In this document: positions 15,684 through 23,477 of the stretch, one piece after another
Layout: every line of letters starts with the position of its first letter
How positions within the stretch are numbered: position 1 is the first letter of the stretch
NCBI GenBank assembly: GCA_964533045.1
Contig: CAZHKT010000020.1
Location: forward strand, 1 to 34,222
Source: JACQNR01 sp964533045
Lineage (GTDB): Bacteria; Acidobacteriota; Terriglobia; UBA7540
Direction of reading: 5' to 3'
Length of the DNA: 34,222 bases
The notes under the pieces: model-generated
What the model saw: only the letters and a program-made list of their open reading frames with translations
The model's database searches: none
Told to the model about the DNA's origin: nothing
Translations under genes and position numbers: made by a program

Positions 15684-16988
15684 TTGCCCCCGATTGTCGA
15701 AATCCGGCACGTCTCGGAGCACGCCGGGCAGGAAGTTCTCATCCAGGGCTGGCTCTACAACCTGCGCGAAAGCGGCAAGCTCCTCTTTCCGCTCTTCCGT
15801 GACGGCACCGGCGTCATTCAGGGCGTGGTCTTCCGGAAAGCGGTCCCTCCGGAAGTCTTCGATCGGGTGAAGAACTTGACGCAGGAATCGTCGGTGCGCG
15901 TCACCGGCAAGGTGCGGCCCGACGCGCGCGCCCCCGGCGGGTTCGAACTGGACGTGTCCGATGTCGAGATCATCCAGCTGATTCCGCCCGACCAGCACTA
16001 CCCCATCACGCCCAAGGAACACGGCATCGAGTTCCTGATGGATCACCGCCATCTCTGGCTGCGCTCCCTGCGCCAGCGCGCCATCCTGGGCGTGCGCCAT
16101 GAGATCATCAAGGCCTGCCGCGACTATTTCGACGAGCGTGGATTCACCCTGGTCGATACGCCCATCTTCACCCCCTCGGCGTGCGAAGGAACGACGAACC
16201 TGTTCGAGGTGGCCTATTTCGAACAAAAGGCGTACCTGACCCAGTCCGGCCAGCTTTACAACGAGGCCGCCGCCATGGCGGTGGGCAAGACCTATTGCTT
16301 CGGCCCCACCTTCCGCGCCGAAAAATCCAAAACCCGCCGCCACCTGACGGAGTTCTGGATGGTGGAGCCGGAAGTGGCCTTCGCCCACCTGGAAGACATC
16401 ATGAATCTGGCGGAGGGTCTGGTGGCCAGCGTGGTGGCGCGCGTGCTCGAAAAACGCCGCAGCGAACTGGCCGCCCTCGAACGCGACCCCGCGCCGCTCG
16501 AAAAGTGTGTGCCGCCCTTTCCGCGCATCAGCTACGACGAGGCGGTCAAAATCCTGAATCAGAAGGGCAGCGAGATTCAGTGGGGCGGCGACTTCGGCGG
16601 CGGGGATGAAACCATCCTGGGCGAGCAGTTCGACAAGCCGGTGCTCGTACATCGCTATCCCAGCGCCATCAAGGCCTTCTACATGGAGCCCGACCCGGCG
16701 CGGCCGGAGGTGGCCCTCTGCGTGGACATGCTGGCCCCCGAGGGATACGGCGAAATCATCGGCGGCGGCGAGCGCATCTCGAGTTTCGACCGGCTGCTGG
16801 AGCGTATCGACGAAGCGAAGCTGCCTCGCGAGGCCTTCGAGTGGTATCTCGACCTGCGCCGCTACGGCACCGTGCCGCACGCGGGCTTCGGCATGGGCAT
16901 CGAGCGGGTGGTGGCCTGGATCTGCGGCCTGGACCATGTGCGTGAGACTATTCCCTTTCCCCGAATGCTCTACCGGCTCACGCCCTGA
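15684..16988 (+). CDS. asnS: Asparaginyl-tRNA synthetase (TTG start)
   Basis: A 434-residue class IIb aminoacyl-tRNA synthetase charging tRNA-Asn. The OB-fold anticodon-binding domain is at ~17-105 (VLIQGWLYNLRESGKL). The catalytic domain contains motif 2 (FRAEKSKTRRHLTEFWMVE), the block LTQSGQLYNEA that separates AsnRS from AspRS, and motif 3 at the C-terminus (GFGMGIERVVAWICG, then IPFPRMLYRLTP). The start is the TTG at 15684-15686: no ATG or GTG fits, and a perfect AAGGAGG (15669-15675) lies 8 bases upstream, overlapping the previous stop codon. Length is typical. A dedicated AsnRS means direct Asn charging, though a GatCAB route may also exist elsewhere. Confidence 0.95.
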   Translation: MPPIVEIRHVSEHAGQEVLIQGWLYNLRESGKLLFPLFRDGTGVIQGVVFRKAVPPEVFDRVKNLTQESSVRVTGKVRPDARAPGGFELDVSDVEIIQLIPPDQHYPITPKEHGIEFLMDHRHLWLRSLRQRAILGVRHEIIKACRDYFDERGFTLVDTPIFTPSACEGTTNLFEVAYFEQKAYLTQSGQLYNEAAAMAVGKTYCFGPTFRAEKSKTRRHLTEFWMVEPEVAFAHLEDIMNLAEGLVASVVARVLEKRRSELAALERDPAPLEKCVPPFPRISYDEAVKILNQKGSEIQWGGDFGGGDETILGEQFDKPVLVHRYPSAIKAFYMEPDPARPEVALCVDMLAPEGYGEIIGGGERISSFDRLLERIDEAKLPREAFEWYLDLRRYGTVPHAGFGMGIERVVAWICGLDHVRETIPFPRMLYRLTP

Positions 16989-17125
16989 CCCCGTGGCCGA
17001 CGGCCCCTGGCCGGCAGTCTAAAAGATGCCGGCGGGATGACGGCGCTCCCAGCCGCTTGCGCTGGCGCCACCCCCTTGATTAGCATTCCGGAGAGAAGAA
17101 TCCGTCCGCAAAGGAGCTGGGAATC

Positions 17126-19075
17126 ATGCTGACGCTGCGCATCTTCAGGTCTCTTTGTTTGGCCATTGTTGTTCTGGCCGGCGGCTTGCGCGCCCAGGAG
17201 GCGCCGCCCAGCATTGTGGCCGAGGGCGTGCCGGCGGTACCGGCGGAATTGCGCGCCCGCATGAATCAGTATCTCAACATGCGCGCCGCCGGGTTTGCCG
17301 ATTGGCATCCGCGCCAGCGCGCCATGCTGATCCTGACCCGCTTCGGCGACACCACGCAGGTGCATCGCGTCCATGCCCCCGGGGGCGCGCGCCAGCAGCT
17401 GACCTTCTTCCCCGACCGCGTGCTCGCCGCCCGGTTCTCTCCCGCCGCGGGAAAGAACTATTTCCTCTTCAGCATGGACTCGGGCGGCGGCGAGTTCTAT
17501 CAGATTCACCGGTTTGATCTGGCCGACGGGTCGATTCAACTGCTGACCGACGGCAAGTCGCGGAACGAGGGTCTGCTCTTCAACCGTCAGGGGACGCAGG
17601 CGGCTTACGTCAGCACGCGGCGCAACGGGCGCGACTTCGATCTCTACGTGGTGAACCCCGACGACTCCAAATCGGAGAAGATGGCCGCCCAACTCACCGG
17701 CCAGTGGTCGCCGCTCGACTGGTCGCCGGATGGCACGCGCCTGCTGCTGATGGAATACATTTCCATCAACGAAACCTATCTTCATCTCCTCGACCTCGCC
17801 TCCGGCAGGGTCGAGCCGCTCACGCCCCGGGGGAAAGAAAAGGTGGCCTATGGCGCGGCGCGCTGGGGGCGCGACGGCAAGAGTTTCTACGTCATCAGTG
17901 ATCGCGGTTCCGAATTTCGGCGGCTTTTCCAATTCGATCCGGGCACCGGGACTTCTCAATCCCTGACCGATCACATCCCCTGGGACGTGGAGGAAATCGA
18001 AGTCTCGCCGGACGGCCGTTGGCTGGCTTTCGTGGTCAACGCCGACGGCTTCGGCGAACTTCATCTGCTCGACACGCGCACGCGCCGTGAGCGGCCCGTG
18101 CCGCGCCTGCCGCGCGGGCAAGTCTTCAACATGAAGTTCCATCCCGCCACGGGCGAACTGGCGTTCAATCTCAATTCGGCGAAGTCGTCGAGCGACGTCT
18201 ACTCCTGGAATCTGAAAACCGGCAAGGTCGAGCGCTGGACGTTCAGCGAAACCGGCGGCCTCAACGCGGAACAGTTTCAGGAGGCGGAGCTGATTCACTA
18301 CCCGACATTCGATCGGGTGGAAGGCAAGCCGCGGCAGCTCGCGGCCTTCCTCACCCGGCCTCCCGCGAGGTTCCAGCCGCCTTACCCGGTGCTGATTGAC
18401 ATCCATGGCGGCCCGGAAAGCCAGTCGCGCCCGGGGTTTCAGGGCCGCGCCAATTATTTCATGAACGAAATGGGAATTGCCATGATCGAGCCCAACGTGC
18501 GCGGCTCGACAGGCTACGGAAAGTCGTTCACCCTGCTCGACAACGGATGGAAGCGCGAAGACACAGTGAAGGACATCGGCGCGCTGCTCGATTGGATTGC
18601 CACGCAGCCCGACCTCGACTCGAAGCGTGTGGCGGTGATGGGCGGCTCGTACGGCGGCTACATGTCGCTTGCCACCATGACGCACTACAGCGACCGGCTG
18701 CGCTGCGGCATTGACATTGTGGGTATTTCCAATTTCGTCACCTTTCTCGAGAGCACCAAAGATTACCGGCGCGACCTGCGCCGCGTCGAATACGGCGACG
18801 AGCGCGATCCGCACATGCGCGAATTCCTGATCAGCATTTCGCCTCTCACTCATGCCTCCCGGATTCGCGTGCCCCTGCTCATCGCACAGGGGCAAAACGA
18901 TCCCCGCGTGCCGGCGGGCGAATCGGAGCAGATGGTGGCGAAGGTGAAATCGAACGGCGGCGAAGTGTGGTACGTCCTCGCCAAAGACGAAGGCCACGGC
19001 TTCGCCAAGAAGGTCAACGCCGACTACTTCTATTACGCGATGGCCCTGTTTCTTGAAAAGTACCTGTTGAAGTAG
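17126..19075 (+). CDS. S9 family prolyl oligopeptidase-like serine peptidase
   Basis: A 649-residue secreted serine peptidase. Signal peptide ~1-23 (ends LRAQEA). Residues ~50-390 are the beta-propeller built of WD40/TolB-like blades (repeated WSPDG, VSPDGRWLAF, RWGRDGKS blocks) that gates access. Residues ~400-649 are the alpha/beta hydrolase domain: oxyanion block DIHGGPE, nucleophile Ser508 in GGSYGGYM, Asp592 in GQNDPRVP and His624 in EGHGF form the triad. This pattern fits acylaminoacyl/dipeptidyl peptidase-like S9 enzymes that degrade imported or periplasmic peptides. The ATG follows AAGGAG. It stands alone 137 bp after asnS. Confidence 0.93.
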   Translation: MLTLRIFRSLCLAIVVLAGGLRAQEAPPSIVAEGVPAVPAELRARMNQYLNMRAAGFADWHPRQRAMLILTRFGDTTQVHRVHAPGGARQQLTFFPDRVLAARFSPAAGKNYFLFSMDSGGGEFYQIHRFDLADGSIQLLTDGKSRNEGLLFNRQGTQAAYVSTRRNGRDFDLYVVNPDDSKSEKMAAQLTGQWSPLDWSPDGTRLLLMEYISINETYLHLLDLASGRVEPLTPRGKEKVAYGAARWGRDGKSFYVISDRGSEFRRLFQFDPGTGTSQSLTDHIPWDVEEIEVSPDGRWLAFVVNADGFGELHLLDTRTRRERPVPRLPRGQVFNMKFHPATGELAFNLNSAKSSSDVYSWNLKTGKVERWTFSETGGLNAEQFQEAELIHYPTFDRVEGKPRQLAAFLTRPPARFQPPYPVLIDIHGGPESQSRPGFQGRANYFMNEMGIAMIEPNVRGSTGYGKSFTLLDNGWKREDTVKDIGALLDWIATQPDLDSKRVAVMGGSYGGYMSLATMTHYSDRLRCGIDIVGISNFVTFLESTKDYRRDLRRVEYGDERDPHMREFLISISPLTHASRIRVPLLIAQGQNDPRVPAGESEQMVAKVKSNGGEVWYVLAKDEGHGFAKKVNADYFYYAMALFLEKYLLK

Positions 19076-19142
19076 CTCGCGATCGTCCCGTGATTCTGGT
19101 GTTCGAGGTGGCCCACGGAGTCGCGGGCGAGGGATTCCAGCC

Positions 19143-19289
19143 TCACCGGGTCGCTGCCGCCCTCGCCGGCGCTCTGGCGCTTTTCGCCTCGCGCCGGTGC
19201 GCCGGCTTGCCCGTGGCGCGCTCACGCACGGACTGAAATCGGTCCAGCAAGTCTTTTATCTGTGTTGCCTCCCCGCCAAATTCGCGCAT
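19143..19289 (-). CDS. Possible small basic protein (48 aa)
   Basis: An ATG-to-TGA frame beginning MREFGGEATQIKDLLDRF, followed by a Lys/Arg/Ala-rich tail. An amphipathic helix then a basic tail is a sensible small-protein plan, and third positions are mostly G/C after the first 20 codons. However, the ribosome binding site (AGGA three bases before ATG) is too close and no homologue is known to me. It could equally be chance in GC-rich DNA. Confidence 0.2.
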   Translation of the reverse strand: MREFGGEATQIKDLLDRFQSVRERATGKPAHRREAKSARAPARAAATR

Positions 19290-19335
19290 GTCCTGTTGCG
19301 GCGGTCTCCGACCACCGGAAAGGGCGCTGGCCCGT

Positions 19336-19353
19336 GGCGGCCTGAAGGCCGCC
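19336..19353. repeat. TGAA-loop hairpin, orientation A
   Basis: GGCGGCC (19336-19342), loop TGAA, GGCCGCC (19347-19353). The same 7 bp stem with the complementary TTCA loop occurs inverted at 21484-21501, so both sites carry one element in opposite orientations. Confidence 0.7.
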
Positions 19354-19385
19354 GCTACAATTGGGCGGAAATCTCCCCGGCGCGA

Positions 19386-19396
19386 TATGATATAAG
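19386..19396 (+). promoter_or_regulatory. Probable -10 region for arginase
   Basis: Overlapping TATGAT (19386-19391) and TATAAG (19391-19396) lie about 30 bases before the arginase ATG at 19424. This AT-rich patch is isolated in GC-rich DNA. The only -35 candidate is TTGGGC (19361-19366) at 19-base spacing, so the promoter is weakly defined. Confidence 0.4.
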
Positions 19397-19423
19397 GTTC
19401 AGGCGCGTTTCGGAGCGTTTCGC

Positions 19424-20332
19424 ATGCTGAAGATTCGGATTCTGGGAGTACCGCTCGACCTCGGGCAGGGACGGCGCGGCGTGGACATGGGGCCGTCGGC
19501 GGTGCGCGCCGCGGGGCTCAATTCGGCGCTCAAGGCGCTCGGCCACCAGGTGGAAGACGCCGGCAATATTCCAGTCAAGATTCCCGAAATGCAGCATTTC
19601 GGCGACCGCCACGCGAAGTACTTGCGAGAGATTGCCGAGACCTGCCAGGAGGTTGCGCACCGCAGCTATCAGGCGCTGGAAGCAGGCTGTCTCCCCCTTT
19701 CTTTAGGTGGCGACCATTCGGTGGCAGTCGGAACCATCGCCGGCGCCTCCAAGTTCTTTCGCGATCGCGGCCAGGACATCGGCTGCCTGTGGATCGACGC
19801 CCACGCCGACATGAACACGCCCGATTCCAGCCCCACCGGCAACGTGCACGGCATGCCGTTCGCCGCCTCACTCGGCCTGGGTCCCGACGCGCTGACCAAG
19901 ATTTTCGGCTACGCGCCCAAGCTGAAGCCGGAGAAGTGCGTTCTGATCGGCGCGCGCGACCTCGACGGGCGGGAGCGCCGCCAGGTGCGCGACTCCGGCA
20001 TTCACGTCTTCACCATGCGCGCCATTGACGAGCAGGGCATGCGCGGCGTGATGGAAAAGGCGCTGGCCATCGCCACGGCGGACACGGCGGGATTCCTCTG
20101 CTCCTTCGATATGGATGTAGTGGATCCCGACGAAGCGCCCGGCGTCGGAACGCCCGTGCGCGGCGGCATTACCTTCCGCGAGGCGCACCTGGCCATGGAG
20201 ATGATTGCCGACAGCCGCAAGATGGTGGCGCTCGACCTGGTGGAAATCAACCCCATCATCGACATCCTGAACAAGACGGCCATCCTGGGCGTGGGATTGG
20301 TCAGTTCAGCCCTGGGGAAGAAGATCCTGTGA
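19424..20332 (+). CDS. rocF: Arginase
   Basis: A 302-residue cytoplasmic binuclear manganese enzyme hydrolysing L-arginine to ornithine and urea. Metal ligands are all present: His98 (GGDHS), Asp125/His127/Asp129 (DAHADMN), Asp229 and Asp231 (SFDMDVVDP). The substrate block SPTGNVHGMP (136-145) and Glu274 (LVEINP) are those of true arginases rather than agmatinases. Length is typical. The ATG follows GGAG. Its TGA overlaps the GTG of the D-Ala-D-Ala ligase gene by four bases, so the two are translationally coupled. No arginine transporter or ornithine aminotransferase is adjacent. Confidence 0.95.
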   Translation: MLKIRILGVPLDLGQGRRGVDMGPSAVRAAGLNSALKALGHQVEDAGNIPVKIPEMQHFGDRHAKYLREIAETCQEVAHRSYQALEAGCLPLSLGGDHSVAVGTIAGASKFFRDRGQDIGCLWIDAHADMNTPDSSPTGNVHGMPFAASLGLGPDALTKIFGYAPKLKPEKCVLIGARDLDGRERRQVRDSGIHVFTMRAIDEQGMRGVMEKALAIATADTAGFLCSFDMDVVDPDEAPGVGTPVRGGITFREAHLAMEMIADSRKMVALDLVEINPIIDILNKTAILGVGLVSSALGKKIL

Positions 20333-21426
20333 GCCAGAAGATTCGCCTGGGAATTCTGTTCGGCGGCCGCTCCGGCGAGCATGAGGTCTCGCTCACTTCG
20401 GCGGCCTCGCTTATCCGGGCGCTCGATCCCGCGAAGTACGACGTCGTGCCCATCGGTATTTCGCGCCAGGGCAAATGGTTCGTGGGCTCGGCGGCGGAGA
20501 AATTGCTCCCTGCGGTTCTGGAGCGGGGTTTGCCAGTCACGCCCTCGGTGGTTCCGCGCGGGCCGCAGTTGATCCCGCTCGAATCGCAGCCTCCCAACGC
20601 CGTCGCGCCCGTGGATGTGATCTTTCCCGTGCTGCACGGCACCTTCGGCGAGGACGGGACGGTGCAGGGCCTGCTGGAACTGGCGGGCATTCCTTATGTG
20701 GGAGCGGGCGTGCTGGGCTCGGCCGCGGGCATGGACAAGGACGTTATGAAGCGCCTTTTCCGCGACGCCGGCCTGCCGGTGGTCGAATGGGTCCTGGTCC
20801 TCCGCCGCGAATGGGACGAGTCGCCCGAATGCGTCCGGCGCCGCATTCGCCGCGAGATCGGTTTCCCGCTTTTCGTCAAACCGGCTAACCTGGGCTCTTC
20901 CGTGGGGATCTCCAAAGTACGCCGGGCCAATGAACTGGACGCCGCCCTGCGCCTGGCCGCCTCGTTTGACCGCAAAATCATCGCGGAGCGCGCCATCGAG
21001 GCGCGCGAGATCGAATGCGCCGTTCTGGGCAATGAGAAGCCCCAGGCGTCGGTGCCGGGCGAAGTCGTTCCGGTGAACGAGTTCTACGACTACGAGGCCA
21101 AGTACGTCAAGGAAGGCTCCCAACTCATCATTCCCGCCCGGTTGACGCGCCGGCAGGATCGGCTTGTCCGCGACTATGCCCTCCGCGCCTTCCAGGCCGT
21201 CGATTGCGCCGGCATGGGCCGCGTGGATTTCCTCCTCGACCGCCGCACCGGCAAGGTGTGGGTGAACGAAATCAACACCATTCCCGGTTTCACCCCCATC
21301 AGCATGTATCCCAAGCTCTGGGAAGCCAGCGGCCTGCCCTATCCCCAGCTGGTGGACCGCCTCGTGCAACTCGCCCTCGAGCGCCACCGCGAGCGCAGCC
21401 GCACGCGGTACTCCTATCAGGATTGA
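20329..21426 (+). CDS. ddl: D-alanine--D-alanine ligase (GTG start)
   Basis: A 365-residue cytoplasmic ATP-grasp enzyme joining two D-alanines for peptidoglycan precursors. Visible blocks are FGGRSGEHEVSL (11-22), HGTFGEDGTVQG (103-114), FVKPANLGSSVGISK (182-196), FYDYEAKYVKEG (252-263), MGRVDFLLD (296-304) and WVNEINTIPGFTP (311-323). Lys258-Tyr259 correspond to the omega-loop Lys-Tyr pair of D-Ala-D-Ala ligases; D-lactate ligases have Phe or His there, so vancomycin-resistant depsipeptide synthesis is not indicated. The GTG at 20329 is inside the arginase stop (GTGA overlap). It is not in a mur/fts cluster, which is the usual place for ddlB. Confidence 0.95.
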   Translation: MSQKIRLGILFGGRSGEHEVSLTSAASLIRALDPAKYDVVPIGISRQGKWFVGSAAEKLLPAVLERGLPVTPSVVPRGPQLIPLESQPPNAVAPVDVIFPVLHGTFGEDGTVQGLLELAGIPYVGAGVLGSAAGMDKDVMKRLFRDAGLPVVEWVLVLRREWDESPECVRRRIRREIGFPLFVKPANLGSSVGISKVRRANELDAALRLAASFDRKIIAERAIEAREIECAVLGNEKPQASVPGEVVPVNEFYDYEAKYVKEGSQLIIPARLTRRQDRLVRDYALRAFQAVDCAGMGRVDFLLDRRTGKVWVNEINTIPGFTPISMYPKLWEASGLPYPQLVDRLVQLALERHRERSRTRYSYQD

Positions 21427-21483
21427 TGCTCCGCGAGTGGGGCGCGTCGCAGATAACGACTCCATCCCGGGGCACCTCGTCGC

Positions 21484-21501
21484 GGCGGCCTTCAGGCCGC
21501 C
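21484..21501. repeat. TGAA-loop hairpin, orientation B
   Basis: GGCGGCC (21484-21490), loop TTCA, GGCCGCC (21495-21501): the reverse complement of the element at 19336-19353 including one or two flanking bases. A related shorter stem CGCCC-TGAA-GGGCG follows about 20 bases downstream. Confidence 0.7.
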
Positions 21502-21598
21502 ACCCGTTCGTGCCGCCCTGAAGGGCGACGCGACGTCCCGCTCGGCCGAAACCACGAAGGACATCCGCCATGAAAAAGAACCGTTAGACACACCACAC

Positions 21599-21665
21599 TG
21601 GCGGCAGGGTCCTCCCCGCCGGCCGCTGCGATTTCATTCTTGCGGCGGTGAGGACCCTGCCGCCA
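21599..21665. repeat. Long 67 bp hairpin with 16 bp perfect arms
   Basis: The left arm 21599-21614 and right arm 21650-21665 are perfect reverse complements (begins TGGCGGCAGG, ends CCTGCCGCCA). Inside, CCGCC (21616-21620) pairs with GGCGG (21644-21648). It lies 43 bases upstream of the tetR -35 box. It may be a palindromic mobile-type element or end read-through from ddl. Confidence 0.75.
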
Positions 21666-21708
21666 CAGCGCGCCGGAGGCCAGCGCCCCCCAGGGGATCG
21701 ATTGGCGC

Positions 21709-21736
21709 TTGACATGCAATGCCGAGACGTTATAAT
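21709..21736 (+). promoter_or_regulatory. Consensus sigma-70 promoter of the exporter operon
   Basis: TTGACA (21709-21714), 16 bases, TATAAT (21731-21736): both boxes are perfect consensus. Predicted start of transcription is near 21743, only ~15 nt before the tetR ATG (21758), with no Shine-Dalgarno sequence in between. Such a strong promoter fits an operon held off by its own repressor. Confidence 0.88.
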
Positions 21737-21759
21737 TAACTGTCTGGTTAGTTAATTAT
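21732..21759. promoter_or_regulatory. Palindromic TetR operator overlapping -10 box and start codon
   Basis: ATAATTAACT (21732-21741) and AGTTAATTAT (21750-21759) are perfect 10 bp inverted arms around the 8-base centre GTCTGGTT. The left arm covers five bases of the -10 box; the right arm ends in the first two bases of the tetR ATG. A 28 bp dyad at this place is what a self-repressing TetR dimer would bind to block RNA polymerase. Confidence 0.8.
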
Positions 21760-22423
21760 GAAGACGCCGGTTTCCAAACCGGGCCGCTACGTCCTCCGCC
21801 GCGCTCGCGCCGAGGAGACGAAAGCGGCCATTCTGCGTGTGGCCGCCGACCGTTTCGCGACGGGCGGGCTGGCCGGAGCACGCACCGAGGCCATCGCGCG
21901 CGCCGCCGGCGTCAACAAAGCCCTGCTCTACTACTACTTCAAGAGCAAGGAGGGACTCTACTCGGCCGTCCTGGAGGAGCACCTGAAGGATTTCTCGCGG
22001 CGGGCCCGGCTGATTCTGACGGACGCCGGCTCCGCCCGGCAGCAGGTCTTGCGCTTCGTCGAACTCCACTTCGATTTCATCAGCGCCCGGCCCTACTACC
22101 CCGTGCTCTTCATGCATCTGATGTTGAGCGGCGGGCATCTGCTTCAGCGGCTGATGCGGAGGTACATGTTCCCGGTGGGAGACCTGCTCATGCGGCGGAT
22201 TGCCACGGGCATCCGGCGCGGCGAATTCCGGCGCGTCGATCCCGGGCAGATGGCCGTGTCGCTGGTGGGCGTCAACGTCTTCTATTTTGCGAGCGCCCCC
22301 ATCGTGCGCCTCCTGCGCCGCGTGGAACCCCTGGACCCCGCGCAGCTCCGGCAGCGAAAGCGTCATGTGCTGGACCTCGTCCGATTCACACTCTTCCAAG
22401 ACCCGGGAGATCGAAACCGATGA
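21758..22423 (+). CDS. TetR/AcrR family transcriptional repressor
   Basis: A 221-residue cytoplasmic DNA-binding regulator. The N-terminal helix-turn-helix is at ~21-68 (TKAAILRVAADRFA, then TEAIARAAGVNKALLYYYFKSKEGLY), the standard TetR_N pattern. The C-terminal ligand and dimer domain (~75-215) is helical and resembles the CecR (YbiH) type. It is first in an operon with an HlyD adaptor, ABC ATPase and ABC permease, the same order as E. coli cecR-ybhGFSR, so it probably senses an exported toxic compound. Its TGA overlaps the adaptor ATG by four bases. A perfect dyad spans its own promoter, so autoregulation is likely. There is no ribosome binding site; translation may be leaderless-like. Confidence 0.92.
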   Translation: MKTPVSKPGRYVLRRARAEETKAAILRVAADRFATGGLAGARTEAIARAAGVNKALLYYYFKSKEGLYSAVLEEHLKDFSRRARLILTDAGSARQQVLRFVELHFDFISARPYYPVLFMHLMLSGGHLLQRLMRRYMFPVGDLLMRRIATGIRRGEFRRVDPGQMAVSLVGVNVFYFASAPIVRLLRRVEPLDPAQLRQRKRHVLDLVRFTLFQDPGDRNR

Positions 22424-23475
22424 AGCGCCGGATCGTTCCCGCTGCCATACTCTTGTTTGCGCTGGGAGGCGTCTTGTACTGGGCCACGCGGCCGCGCGAC
22501 CGCTCGATTCTGCTCACCGGCATCGTGACCACCGACGACGTCATCGTCAGCGCGCAGGTGCAGGGACGGCTGCGCGAGCTGAAGGTGAGAGAGGGCGACC
22601 GGGTCGAAGCCGGGCAGTTGCTGGCGGTGATCGAGCCGCGGGAGCTGGCGGCGGACCGCGCCTACTACGCGCACGCCGAGGAATCCTCGCGCGCCCAGGT
22701 GGCGCAGGCGGAAGCGGCGCTGCGCTACCAGGAACGGCAATCGCGGGAAGAAATCGAACGGGCCCGCGCCGCCCTGGAAGCCGCCCAGGCGCAACTGGCC
22801 GAGGCACGCGCCCAGCAGGAACTGGCCGAGGTGAGTTTCCGGCGCACGCGCGGACTGCGCGAGGAGGGCATCGTTTCCGTGCAAGCCTTTGACCAGGCGC
22901 GCACCGCGCGGGACGCCGCGCAGGCGCGCGTGGCGGCGCTCGAAAAACAGGTGAAGGTGCAACAGGCGGCGCTGGCCCTGGCGCAGGCCAGCGTCGAGGA
23001 AATCGCCGTCCGGCGCGCCCAGCTGGCAGCGGGCGAGCACCAGACCCAGGCGGCCGGCGCGCAATCCGAACGCGCTTCGGTCCGGCTGAGTTACACGGAA
23101 GTCCGCGCGCCCATCACCGGCATCGTTTCGGTGCGCGCCGCGCGCCCGGGCGAAGTGGTGAACCCCGGCCAGCCGATCCTCTCGCTGATTAATCCGGACG
23201 ATCTCTGGGTGCGCGCCGACGTGGAAGAAACCTTCATCGAGCGCGTGCGGCTGGGCGACCACTTGAACATCCGCTTCCCTTCCGGCGACGCGCAGGCGGG
23301 CGAGGTGTTCTATCGCGGCGCGGTGGCGGGCTACGCCACCCAGCGCGACGTCAGCCGCACCAAGCGCGATATCAAGACCTTCGAGATTCGCCTGCGGGTG
23401 GACAACCGGGCGCGAAGAATCTATCCGGGGCTGACCGCGTTCGTGACCCTGCCAGCCTCAGCGACCAGCATGTAG
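22420..23475 (+). CDS. HlyD-family periplasmic adaptor (YbhG-like membrane fusion protein)
   Basis: A 351-residue inner-membrane-anchored adaptor linking an ABC exporter to an outer-membrane channel. One transmembrane segment at ~5-22; barrel-sandwich (lipoyl-like) halves at ~40-75 (VIVSAQVQGRLRELKVREGD) and ~225-265 (VRAPITGIVSVRAARPGEVV); a long alpha-helical coiled-coil hairpin between (~80-215, rich in Ala, Gln, Glu and Arg); and beta-barrel and membrane-proximal domains to the C-terminus. The coiled coil is long enough for a TolC-like partner, but no TolC homologue is in this window. The ATG overlaps the tetR stop (ATGA). GGGAGA lies ~9 bases upstream. Confidence 0.92.
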   Translation: MKRRIVPAAILLFALGGVLYWATRPRDRSILLTGIVTTDDVIVSAQVQGRLRELKVREGDRVEAGQLLAVIEPRELAADRAYYAHAEESSRAQVAQAEAALRYQERQSREEIERARAALEAAQAQLAEARAQQELAEVSFRRTRGLREEGIVSVQAFDQARTARDAAQARVAALEKQVKVQQAALALAQASVEEIAVRRAQLAAGEHQTQAAGAQSERASVRLSYTEVRAPITGIVSVRAARPGEVVNPGQPILSLINPDDLWVRADVEETFIERVRLGDHLNIRFPSGDAQAGEVFYRGAVAGYATQRDVSRTKRDIKTFEIRLRVDNRARRIYPGLTAFVTLPASATSM

Positions 23476-23477
23476 GA

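Larger units (their letters stand above)
19076..19423. other. 348 bp gap with a hairpin, possible small ORF and promoter
   Basis: The gap holds a TGAA-loop hairpin (19336-19353), a possible 48-codon minus-strand ORF (19143-19289) and the likely arginase promoter region (TATGAT at 19386-19391 and TATAAG at 19391-19396), listed separately. Nothing else is supported. Confidence 0.6.
21427..21708. other. Repeat-filled gap between ddl and the tetR promoter
   Basis: Two hairpin elements (21484-21501 and 21599-21665) fill most of this space. Between them is ATG AAA AAG AAC CGT TAG at 21570-21587, which looks like a typical lysine-rich gene start ended after five codons. It may be a gene remnant cut by a repeat insertion. 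No complete gene is supported. Confidence 0.5.

Noticed and set aside
20329..21426. D-Ala-D-Lac ligase (vancomycin resistance) function
   Set aside because: Lys258-Tyr259 match D-Ala-D-Ala ligases, and no VanH or VanX partner is present; the M15-like protein is 16 kb away and lacks the catalytic Glu.
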